The notes beneath the pieces are model-generated. The model ran no database searches. It saw nothing but the letters and a program-made list of their open reading frames with translations, and was not told where the DNA came from. The position numbers and the translations under genes are program-made. Source: Rebecca billardiae RCC1528 (taxonomy: Eukaryota; Haptophyta). From it: a stretch of 64,000 nt of DNA. Below are positions 51,670-61,100 of the stretch, one piece after another (within the stretch, counting starts at the first letter, position 1; every line of letters begins with the position of its first letter). Location of the stretch: assembly GCA_965240325.2 (NCBI GenBank), contig OZ251246.1, positions 1,240,001 through 1,304,000 on the forward strand, read 5' to 3'.

Positions 51670-52669
51670 CTGGCTGGAGTAGGTTTCTTTCTTTTGCTCA
51701 GCCCGGACTCCGGAGTCGCCGGCTCGCCGCCGAGGGGCGGCCACACGCCCACACCGGCCGCGAAGAGGCGCGTCGCTCGCCGCCGCGTCGCTGCGTCGCT
51801 GCTGCTCTTCTCCAAGTACCACGGGCTGGGCAACGACTACGTGCTCGTGGACAACCGCGCCTCCGCCGAGCCGCTCCTCAGCGCCGCGCGCGCGCGCGCG
51901 CTGTGCGAGCGGCACGTGGGCGTGGGCGCGGACGGCGTGCTGCTCGCGATGCCGCCCGCGGACGGCGCGCACGTGGGCATGCGGCTGGTGAAGCCCGACG
52001 GCTCGGAGCCGCCGCTGTGCGGCAACGGCATCCGCTGCCTCGCGCGCTTCGTCGCCGACCGCGACGGCGACCGCGCGCCGCGCGCGTGCACACGTGGTGT
52101 CGACGGGCGTGGGGCTGGTGCGCTGCGAGCTGCGAGCGGACGGCCGCGTCGCCGTCGACATGGGCGAGCCGCAGCTCGGCGCGGCGGGCGTGCCGACGAC
52201 GCTGCCCGCCGGCGCGGACGGGCGCGTGCTCGACGCGCCGCTCGAGGCGGGCGGCCGCGCGTGGCGCGTCGCGTGCGTGGGCGTGGGCCGCCCGCACGCC
52301 GTCGTGCTGCTGCGGGGCGCGGACGAGCTGCGCGCGCTGCAGCTGCGCGAGCTCGGCCCGGCGTTCGAGGCGCGGACCGACGCGTTCCCGCGCGGCGTGA
52401 ACACCGAGTTCGCGCGCGTCCTCTCGCGCACGCGCCTGCGCATGCGCGTGTGGGAGGCGGGCTCGGGCGAGACGCTCGCGTGCGGCGCGGGCGCGTGCGC
52501 GCTCGTGGTCGCGGCCGCGGCGCTCGGCGTCGCGGAGCGCGCGTGCACGGTCGAGCTGCCGGGCGGCGAGCTCGAGATCGAGTGGCGCGCGGCGGACAAC
52601 CGCGTCCGGATGACGGGCCCCGCGGCGCACGTCTTTGACGGCCAGCTCGCCCGCCCGGGCGAGCCATAA
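51670..52669 (+). CDS. dapF: diaminopimelate epimerase, frame break and no AUG
   Basis: DapF converts LL- to meso-diaminopimelate in plastid lysine synthesis. The sequence is clear: FSKYHGLGNDYVLVDNR, HVGVGADGVLLA, CGNGIRCLARF (first catalytic Cys), DGRVAVDMGEPQLG, PRGVNTEFARV, LACGAGACALV (second catalytic Cys). Two oddities. First, the reading frame changes at about 52080-52093 in a CG/CA-rich run: the 5' part reads in one frame through RDGDRAPRA and the 3' part in another from HVVSTGVGLVRCEL; no GT-AG intron fits. Second, no AUG lies upstream in frame after the preceding gene's stop; the best candidate start is CTG at 51670 (atcCTGg), which gives a hydrophobic signal-like stretch (LAGVGFFLLLSPDSGVAG) and a basic transit-like region. 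Intact catalytic residues suggest an active gene with an assembly error or unusual expression rather than an old pseudogene. Confidence 0.85.
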
Positions 52670-52762
52670 ATGACGACGTCTCAAAATATATCGCGGCATA
52701 TCAGTGTCAAGAAAGTCTCTATTGAATATGGGGGGTAGGAAACGGAAAGAGCGACGACGACG

Positions 52763-54355
52763 ATGGCTGCTTCCGACGACGACGACGACGACAACACGCC
52801 CCAGCCGTCCGGCGAGCTCCCCGCGCCGACGGCGCGGCGCGCGGTGGAGGTGCGCGCGGCGGAGCGCGCGCTGCGGCTCGGGTACGAGTCGGAGGGCCCG
52901 CCGCCGCCGCCGCGCCTCCGCTCGCGCCTCGCCAAGCTCGAGCCGCTCGCGGCCGCGCTGCGCGCGCGCGAGGGGCCGGACGCGCCGGCCGGGCGCGACC
53001 CCGCCGGCGCGACCGTCTTCGCGCTCGGCCCGGTCGAGCTGGGCGGCGGCGGCGCGCGGTGGCCGTTCGTGCTCTACCTCGGCGCGCCCGACGCCGCGGC
53101 GCTCCACCCCGCCGCCGACCCGCGCCGCGAGCTGAGCGGCCTGCAGCACGACCTGCGGCGCGGCGCGGTGCACGCGCTCGCGCTCGGCGAGCTGCGCGCG
53201 GCCCAGCCGGTGCGGCCGCGCGCGCTGCTGCGCGGCTGGGCGCGCGGGCCGTCCGACGCGGCGCTCCTCGTCGCGCACGCCGCGCCCGGCGGCGCGCACG
53301 CCGCGTGGACGCGGCTGGGCGCGGGCCACGCGCTGCAGCTGCTGTGCGAGACCGCCGCGCCGATGCCGAGCGCGCCCACGCTCGCGCGCCGCGCGCAGCT
53401 GCACGCCGCGATGCGCGGCGCGCGTGGCGCGGCGGCGGAGGCGGAGGTTGCGCGGCTCGCCGAGCTGGAGGCCGAGCTGCGCGCCGACGGCCTCGACGAT
53501 CCCGCCCTCGCCGAGCTCCTCGCCGAGCTCGCGGCGCGCGCGGCCGCGGAGGGGCGCGGCGGCGCGCCCGCGCGCGCGCTCGCGCGCGCGGGCGCGCGGC
53601 TCGGGCCCGACGTCGAGCTGGCGTTCGGGGCGGAGGAGGTGAGCTACGCGCTGTTCGGCGGGCCGCACCAGCCGCTGCGCGGCAGCCGCGGCTGGGCGCA
53701 GACGCCGCCCGCCGCGCTGCGCGCCGCGGCGCACGCGTGCGCGCTCGCGAGCCTGGCGCGCGCGGCCGGGGGCGCCGTCCGCTTTGAGCCGGGCGCGCAG
53801 CAGCGGCAGCAGCAGCAGCAGCCGGGCGGGGCGCACGCGGGCGCAGACGCGCTGGAGGAGACGATGGCGGGGCGGGAGGCGGTCGCCGTGGTGTGGCTCT
53901 GCGTGCGCGAGGCGTGCGCGCGCGGCGCGCTGCCCGCGGTGGGCAGCGCGGTGGGCGCCGCCGCCCTGCTCGCGCCGCCGCCGCCGCCGCCGCCCGCGGA
54001 GCGGCCGCGCGCGCGCCCGCGGCCGCCGCAGCGCCGGCCGGCGGCGGCGCGCGCCGCGCCCGCGGCGGAGCCGCGCGGCGAGGCCAGCGCGGCGGCCGCT
54101 GCCGCCGGTGGCAGCGGCGCTGGCGACGGCGAGGACGAGGACGAGGACGAGGACGAGCCGAGCGTGCCCAACGCGCAGCTGCAGGCGTACCTGCGCGCAC
54201 GCGGCGCCTCGGCCGCGGCGGCGGGCAGCGTGGCGGCCGCGGTGATCGAGACGGTGCGCGTGCGAGGCACGCGCGCGCCCGTCGGGATGGAGGGGCGCGA
54301 GCTCTCGTCGTCGGAGGAGGAGGACGGCTCCTCCTCCGACGGGAGCAGCGCGTGA
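52763..54355 (+). CDS. unknown Ala/Arg-rich protein with acidic C-terminus
   Basis: Single exon, 530 residues, AUG at 52763 (cgATGg), 93 bp after dapF. Not recognised. It begins with an acidic run (SDDDDDDNT), has a folded-looking part at about 30-330 with recurring short helices (LAELEAELRADGLDDPALAELLAELAA-type, quoted in part) and segments such as FVLYLGAPDAAALHP and VSYALFGGPHQPLRG, then a Gln run, a Pro run and Ala-rich linkers. It ends with an acidic run (GEDEDEDEDEP), a short helical motif (NAQLQAYLRARGASAAAAG) and a Ser/Glu-rich tail. Acidic ends and low-complexity linkers suggest a nuclear or RNA-linked role, but that is guesswork. Confidence 0.65.
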   Translation: MAASDDDDDDNTPQPSGELPAPTARRAVEVRAAERALRLGYESEGPPPPPRLRSRLAKLEPLAAALRAREGPDAPAGRDPAGATVFALGPVELGGGGARWPFVLYLGAPDAAALHPAADPRRELSGLQHDLRRGAVHALALGELRAAQPVRPRALLRGWARGPSDAALLVAHAAPGGAHAAWTRLGAGHALQLLCETAAPMPSAPTLARRAQLHAAMRGARGAAAEAEVARLAELEAELRADGLDDPALAELLAELAARAAAEGRGGAPARALARAGARLGPDVELAFGAEEVSYALFGGPHQPLRGSRGWAQTPPAALRAAAHACALASLARAAGGAVRFEPGAQQRQQQQQPGGAHAGADALEETMAGREAVAVVWLCVREACARGALPAVGSAVGAAALLAPPPPPPPAERPRARPRPPQRRPAAARAAPAAEPRGEASAAAAAAGGSGAGDGEDEDEDEDEPSVPNAQLQAYLRARGASAAAAGSVAAAVIETVRVRGTRAPVGMEGRELSSSEEEDGSSSDGSSA

Positions 54356-55264
54356 TGACTCGGACCGCTTCGGGCGTAGCAGGCCGCGCGTAACTGCCAC
54401 GTGGCCCAGCCGCCAGCGGCGCTGCGCAGCTGAGCAGCTACTGCTAGCGAGGCGTAGCAACCAAGATCGAGGTGGGCTGGACGGGTGAGCGCAGTCCTTG
54501 CGGCGGACGATGCCTCGCCCCATCACGCCGGCTCACAGTGCGCTAACCGCCACCGAACACAGCAACGATTTCTTTTTTAAAGCGGCCGTTAAGGAAACTC
54601 CAACAAATTGATTTTCGGCCGTTAACGGCTGAATCTGGTGGTCCGGGCCAAATCCCGAGACGAGCGTTCGTCCGCTCGGCGTCGCACGGACGCCGTCGGA
54701 GGGCTTGGCGGCCGACCGTTCGACTCGCGGTGCGCGCGTGCGCCGTGCGTGCGCGTGTGGCGGCGTCCACGTCGCCGCTGCGCCACCGGTGCTCTAATCG
54801 CGAGTGTTCCCCAACCTATCCCCCGCCTGCCCCGCACCCGCTCCGCGTCCCGACGCGCCACGCCGATCTACTTTGCTAGGTCTGTTCGTGACACGGTGCG
54901 AATTCGCGCCCGCCCGCACGCCGCCGCGCGCGGGGATGCAGGAAGTACATGGAGGGGCGCGGAGTTTACATTCAGGGGGCGGGTTACTCGTGATCCACGC
55001 ACATGCGCAGCGGGAACGCTTACTTTTGTATGGGTGACCGGGAATTTGTATCGGACTAACTTGCGGCGGCTACGGCCGGCCCGGCCGCGCCGCACCGCGC
55101 TCGCCGCGCGCAGCAATGACGACGGCTGTGCTCACCGTGGGCAAGGGCAAGCGTTCCTGCGCGAAGCCTAGGAAGTCCAAGCTGTATCGCAAAGGTGCCT
55201 AACGCATCGGGCGCCAGGTCTCTGCCGCATCTGCGCGGCTGCGCATGGCCGCGGCGCTGCCGCA

Positions 55265-55990
55265 CGAGATGCTCAAGCTGTCAGCGCGCGCGAGGCGGGG
55301 AGCGAGGTGGACCACTCGATCATGCCGAACGAGAACTACCCGGCGGAGGTCAAGCGCAGCGTCAACAGCCTCGTCGCCATCAAGGCCGAGCGGAAGAAGA
55401 ACAACCTGCTGCGTGTAGCCAAGCTGCTGCTCTTCCAGTGAGACGCGCTCGGGCTTACCTGCCTTCACTCGCTCGACGACGAGGGCGTCGTGCACTAGGC
55501 GCGCGAGAAGGACCGCACACTGCGCATCGTGGGCTCGCGCCAGCCCGAGAGATCTCGACGTGGCTCAACCTGGGCATGCGCCACCCGATCCCGCCGCCGG
55601 TGGCTGGCTCACGTGAGAGCGCGCTGCGCAATCGCGAGCACGCGGGCGCGGGCGTGATGATGATCGGCAGCGAGTCGGCGGCGCGGCCGTGGGCGCAGGC
55701 CGTGGGCGCCGTGCTGGACCGCTTGGAGCGCTACGGCAAGTCCGCGCGCCCGCGCGGGCAGCCGCATGTCCTCCTCCTCTCGGCGGACACGGGCCAAACG
55801 CAGCGCACTCGCGCTCGGCCACGATCGCCATCGTGCGCAACGATGAGGGTGTTGCGCTCGCGTCGTCGGAGGCGATCGCCATCTCGGAGCGGCCGGACTC
55901 GGACATGCCCGAGCTATGGAGTGCGCACGCCGACGGGATCAATGACGTGCTCCGGAGCGGCCGGCTCCCACCGCGACCGGCGCCGCCAGC
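55265..55990 (+). pseudogene. decayed ORF fragments inside the 3.5-kb element
   Basis: Protein-like pieces occur in changing frames: NENYPAEVKRSVNSLVAIK and KKNNLLRVAKLLLFQ (to a stop at about 55441), then STWLNLGMRHPIPP, AGVMMIGSESAARPWAQAV and LDRLERYGKSARP, then another frame with IAIVRNDEGVALASSEAIA and SDMPELWSAHADGINDVL. The order and composition suggest one old protein-coding gene, now frameshifted and carrying stops. Family not recognised; it may be the element's own gene or a captured host gene. Confidence 0.55.
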
Positions 55991-56109
55991 TGCCGCCGCT
56001 GCACGTGGCCAGCGCGGCAGGGCGGCGCGGCTGGCGGCGCGGCAGGCGGCGCGGCCGGCGACGCGGCCGGCGGCGCGGCCGGCGGCAGCGGCGGCAGCGG
56101 CAGCGGCAG

Positions 56110-57260
56110 CGGTAGCGGCGTAGCTGGCGGTGCCGCCGGCGCTGGAGTCCGCGCGGCCGGTGGCGTGGTCGGCGGCGCGGCCGGCGGCGCGGCGGGCGGC
56201 GTGGCTGGCAACGCGGGCGCGTCCGCGGGCACGGGCGGCGGCGCGGCCGGCGCGAGCGGCAGCGGCAGCGGCGTGGCTGGCGGCACAGTCGGCGCTGGCG
56301 TCCGTGCGGCCGGTGGCGCGGCCGGCGGCGCGGCCAGCGGCGCGGCTGACAGCGCGGGCGGTGGCGCGGCCGGCGGCGGCACTGCCGGCGGCGGCGCGGC
56401 CGGCGGCGCGGCCGCGCGCGGCCGGCGCGGCCGGCAGCAGCGGCGGCAGCTGCAGCGACAGCGGCGTGACTGGCGACACAGCCGGCGTTGGCGTCCGCGC
56501 GGCCGGTGGCGCGGCCTGCGGCGCGGCCGGCGGCGCGGCTGACAGCGCGGGCGATGGCGGGCCCGGTGGCGGCGCGCCCGACGGCGGCACGCCCGACAAC
56601 TGCGCGCCAGGCGGCGGTGCGCCCGGCGACGCGGCCGGACGCGGCCGGCGGCGCGGCTGGCAACGCGGGCGCGGGTGCTGGCGGCGGCGCGGGCGGCGCG
56701 GGCGGCAGCTGCAGTGGCGTGGCTGGCGGCACAGCTGGCGTTGGCGTCCGCGCGGCTGGAGGCGCGGCCGGAGGTGCGGCCGGCGGCGCGGACAGCGGCG
56801 CGGCTGACAGCGCTCGCGATCGCGCGGCCGGCGGCGGCGCGGCCGGCGGCGGCGCGGCCGGCGGTGGCGCGGCCGGCGGCGGCGCGGCCGGTGCGGGCGG
56901 CAGCAGCAGCACTGGTGGCAGCAGCAGCGGCAGCTGCGTGGCTGGCGGCACCGCTGGCGCTGGCGTCCGCGCGGCCGGTGGCGCGGCCGGCGGCGCGGCC
57001 GGGGGCGCGGCCGGGGGCGCGGCTGGCAACGTGGGCGCGGGCGCGGGCGCGGGCGGCGGCGTGGGCGGCGCGGCCGGCAGTGGCAGCGGCGTGGCTAGCG
57101 GCACAGCCGGTGCTGGCGTCCGCGTGGCCGGTGGCGCGGCATGTGGCGCGGCCAGCCGCGCGGCTGACAGTGCGGGTGGTGGTGCGGCTGGTGGCGGCGC
57201 GGCCGGCGGCGGCGCGGCCGGCGGCGGCGCGCAGCAGCGCGGCCTCGGTGGCAGCACTGC
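56110..57260 (+). repeat. Gly/Ala-coding minisatellite in the element
   Basis: Six copies of a unit reading VAGGTAGAGVRAAGGAAGG-like peptide begin near 56130, 56274, 56466, 56719, 56938 and 57090. Unit length varies from about 145 to 250 bp because of variable GGCGCGGCC runs. Frames are not kept throughout. Confidence 0.8.
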
Positions 57261-57299
57261 CTCGGCAGGCGGCAGCGCGGCCGGCGGCGGTTTTGGCGG

Positions 57300-57943
57300 C
57301 GGCGCCGAGGCGGCCGACTACGCGGAGGAGCAGAAGGCCATCGTGGCGTGCACCGGCGCTTACGTCAGCCTCGCCAGCCTCGCCGGCCAGGGCTCGCACA
57401 ACGTCCCACCGCTCCGCTTCAACGTCTGGGCGGTCACGGAGGCGGGCGCAGACGGCGTCTCGCCTCAGGCGGCGGGGGCGCCTCGTGCAGCTCGCGGACG
57501 AGCAGGTGCAGGGGCATTTCGTGCAGGTGACCAAGCGTGCGATGCCGCTCGTGCACGCGCGCAAGTCACTCGACTCATTCGTCCGCGAGTACGCCGAGGG
57601 GAAGAAGTCGACGGCGGAGCCGCACATCTCGACGGTCGCGCAGCTCGTGCGCCGCGTGTCGCTTGCGACGTGGGCAGAGGAGTTCGGCGACAAGGTGCGG
57701 CGGCTCTGGCTGAAGAAGTACGCCAAGCGGCAGCGCGAATGGCAGCGCAGGGCGGAGACCGACGCGATCGACCTGATCGCGGAGTGCATGACGGCGCGCA
57801 AGCTCCTGCGCGAGGAGGCTGGGCTTCCGGAGAAGGAGTTTTCGGCACTCAGGAGCAAATTGATGGCGGCGCGCTCGCCGGACCGCTCGGTGACGGTGAT
57901 TTACGGCGCGGATGTCGCGCGCGACGGTAGCGGGGCTGGGTAG
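57300..57943 (+). pseudogene. frameshifted ORF at the right end of the element
   Basis: Coding-like sequence in two frames: first ADYAEEQKAIVACTGAYVSL and SHNVPPLRFNVWAVTEAG, then, after a shift near 57480, LADEQVQGHFVQVTKRAMPL, KSLDSFVREYAEGKKST, LATWAEEFGDKVRRLWLKKY and a stop at 57943. The second part is helical and basic, like a nucleic-acid-binding tail. No family recognised. It ends about 125 bp before the right TIR. Confidence 0.55.
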
Positions 57944-58105
57944 CGGCAATCAGGCAGCTGACGGTGCGGGCATGCAGGGGGGACCAGCCGCGCGCGCGCG
58001 CCGCCCCCTAGGGGCGCGCGCGCAGCGCATAGTAATTTTTCGAAAATTAATCTGGCCGCTGGACACGCTAACGGCCGCTTTAAAAAAGAAGTCGTTGCTG
58101 TGCGA

Positions 58106-61100
58106 GTGTAGCAGCACGCCCGCCTGCGGCTCCCTGTGACGCGCGCACGCTGGGCCTCGCGCGCCCTCGGCAGCAGCTGCGGCGCGCCGAGTCAGGTGGC
58201 GGAGCGAGGTGGAGCGGCGTGGAGCGGCGTGAAGCGCTCGCGGCTGTGCGTTGGGACGTGCCCGACTCGGCCGTGCCTAGGCGGAGTGCCGGCCACGGGC
58301 GCGTGGCTTGAGCGCAGCAGCACGCCCGCCTGCGGCGCCCGGCGAGGCGCGCACTCTGGGCCTCGCGCGCCTTCGGCAGCAGCTGCGGCGCGCCGAGTCT
58401 GGTGGCGGAGATAGGTGGAGCGGCGTGGAGCGGCGTGGAGCGCTCGCGGCTGTGCGCTCGGACGTACCCGACCCGGCCGTGCCCAGGCGGAGCGCCGGCC
58501 TCGGGCGCGCGACTCGAGTGCAGCAGCACGCCCGCCGGCGGCTCCCTGTGACGCGCGCACGCTGGGCCTCGCGCGCCCTCGGCAGCAGCTGCGGCGCGCC
58601 AAGGCAGGTGGCGATGCGAGGTGGAGCGGCGTGGAGCGGCGTGGAGCGCCCGCGGCTGTGTATCCGGACGTGCCCGCCGTGGCCGTAGCGAGGCGGAGCA
58701 CCGGCCTCGGGCGCGCGACTCGAGTGTAGCAGCACGCCCGCCTGCGGCTCCCTGTGACGCGCGCACGCTGGGCCTCGCGCGCCCTCGGCAGCAGCTGCGG
58801 CGCGCCGAGTCAGGTGGCGGAGCGAGGTGGAGCGGCGTGGAGCGGCGTGGAGCGCTCGCGGCTGTGCGTTCGGACGTACTCGACTCGGCCGTGCCTAGGC
58901 GGAGCGCCGGCCTCGGGCGCGCGGCTGGAGCGCAGCAGCACGCCCGCCTGCGGCGCCCGGCGAGGCGCGCACGCTGGGCCTCGCGCGCCTTCGGCAGCAG
59001 CTGCGCCGCGCCAAGTCTGGTGGCGGAGCGAGGTGGAGCGGCGTGGAGCGGCGTGAAGCGCTCGCGGCTGTGCGTTGGGACGTACCCGCCCCGGCCGTGC
59101 CTAGGCGGAGCGCCGGCCTCGGGCACGTGGCTTGAGCGCAGCAGCACGCCCGCCTGCGGCGCCCGGCGAGGCGCGCACGCTGGGCCTCGCGCGCCTTCGG
59201 CAGCAGCTGCGGCGCGCCGAGTCTGGTGGCGGAGCGAGGTGGAGCGGCGTGGAGCGGCGTGGAGCGCTCGCGGCTGTGTATCCGGCCGTGCCAGCCCCGG
59301 CCGTAGCGAGGCGGAGCGCCGGCCTCGGGCGCGTGGCTGGAGCGCAGCAGCACGCCCGCCTGCGGCGCCCGGCGAGGTGCGCACGCTCGGCCTCGCGCGC
59401 CTTCGGCAGCAGCTGCGGCGCGCCGAGTCTGGTGGCGGAGCGAGGTGGAGCGGCGTGGAGCGGCGTGGAGCGCTCGCGGCTGTGCGTTCGGACGTACTCG
59501 ACTCGGCCGTGCCTAGGCGGAGCGCCGGCCTCGGGCGCGCGGCTGGAGCGCAGCAGCACGCCCGCCTGCGGCGCCCGGCGAGGCGCGCACGCTGGGCCTC
59601 GCGCGCCTTCGGCAGCAGCTGCGGCGCGCCGAGTCTGGTGGCGGAGCGAGGTGGAGCGGCGTGGAGCGGCGTGGAGCGCTCGCGGCTGTGTATCCGGCCG
59701 TGCCAGCCCCGGCCGTAGCGAGGCGGAGCGCCGGCCTCGGGCGCGTGGCTGGAGCGCAGCAGCACGCCCGCCTGCGGCGCCCGGCGAGGTGCGCACGCTC
59801 GGCCTCGCGCGCCTTCGGCAGCAGCTGCGGCGCGCCGAGTCTGGTGGCGGAGCGAGGTGGAGCGGCGTGGAGCGGCGTGGAGCGCTCGCGGCGGTGTGTT
59901 CAGACGTACTCGACCCGGTCGTGCCGAGGCGGAGCGCCGGCCTCGGGGCGCGCGGCGGAAGTGCGGCAGCACGCGGCCGGCGGCGCCCGGTGACGCGGGT
60001 ACGCCGGGCCTGCCCGCCCTCGGCAGCAGCCGTGGCGGCGCGCCGAGTCAGGTGGCGGAGATAGGTGGAGCGGCGTGGAGCGGCGTGGAGCGCTCGCGGC
60101 TGTGCGCTCGGACGTACCCGACCCGGCCGTGCCGAGGCGGAGCCCCGGCCTCGGGCGCGCGACTCGAGTGTAGCAGCACGCCCGCCGGCGGCTCCCTGTG
60201 ACGCGCGCACGCTGGGCCTCGCGCGCCCTCGGCAGCAGCTGCGGCGCGCCAAGGCAGGTGGCGAAGCGAGGTGGAGCGGCGTGGAGTGGCGTGGAGCGCT
60301 CGCGGCTGTGTTGTGTGTCCGGCCGTGCCCACCCCGGCCGTAGCGAGGCGGAGCGCCGGCCTCGGGCGCGTGGCTTGAGCGCAGCAGCTCGCCCGCCGGC
60401 GGCGCCCGGCGAGGCGCGCACGCTGGGCCTCGCGCGCCTTCGGCAGCAGCTGCGGCGCGCCGAGTCAGGTGGCGGAGCGAGGTGGAGCGGGGTGGAGCGG
60501 CGTGGAGCGCTCGCGGCTGTGTATCCGGATGTACCCGACCCGACCGTGCCGAGGCGGAGCGCCGGCCTCGGGGCGCGCGGCGGGAGTGCAGCAGCACGCG
60601 GCCGGCGGCGCCCGGTGACGCGCGTACGCCGGGCCCGCGCCCCCTCGGCGGCAGCTGCGGCGCGCCGAGTCCGAGTCAGGTGGCGGAGCGAGGTGGAGCG
60701 GCGTGGAGCGGCGTGGAGCGCTCGCGGCTGTGCGTTCGGACGTACTCGACTCGGCCGTGCCTAGGCGGAGCGCCGGCCTCGGGCGCGCGGCTGGAGCGCA
60801 GCAGCACGCCCGCCTGCGGCGCCCGGCGAGGCGCGCACGCTGGGCCTCGCGCGCCCTCGGCAGCAGCTGCGGCGCGCCGAGTCTGGTGGCGGAGCGAGGT
60901 GGAGCGGGGTGGAGTGGCGTGGAGCGCTCGCGGCTGTGTATACGGATGTACCCGACCCGACCGTGCCGAGGCGGAGCGCCGGCCTCGGGCGCGCGCGGCG
61001 GGAGTGCAGCAGCACGCGGCCGGCGGCGCCCGGTGACGCGCGTACGCCGGGCCCGCGCCCCCTCGGCGGCAGCTGCGGCGCGCCGAGTCCGAGTCAGGTG

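Larger units (their letters stand above)
54558..58102. mobile_element. 3.5-kb DNA-transposon-like element with 34-bp TIRs
   Basis: Termini 54558-54591 and 58069-58102 are inverted copies, identical at 33 of 34 positions; they start CACAGCAACGA and end AAAGCGGCCGTTA. Similarity continues weakly to about 75 bp (shared ATTTTCG). Inside are short stretches of coding-like sequence broken by stops and frame changes, and a long Gly/Ala-coding minisatellite. No target duplication is visible: unique sequence lies to the left and satellite to the right. No known transposase motif was recognised, so class and origin are open. Confidence 0.8.

Noticed and set aside
51550-51830. dapF as a C-terminal fusion to the proline-repeat protein
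   Set aside because: The proline-repeat frame ends at a TAG (51587-51589) and dapF lies in a different frame; no splice pair bypassing the stop was found.
54800-55170. Possible captured ribosomal or ATPase gene in the left part of the 3.5-kb element
   Set aside because: Fragments such as KYMEGRGVYIQGAGYS and GNAYFCMGDREFVSD looked protein-like, but stops interrupt them and no family could be named.
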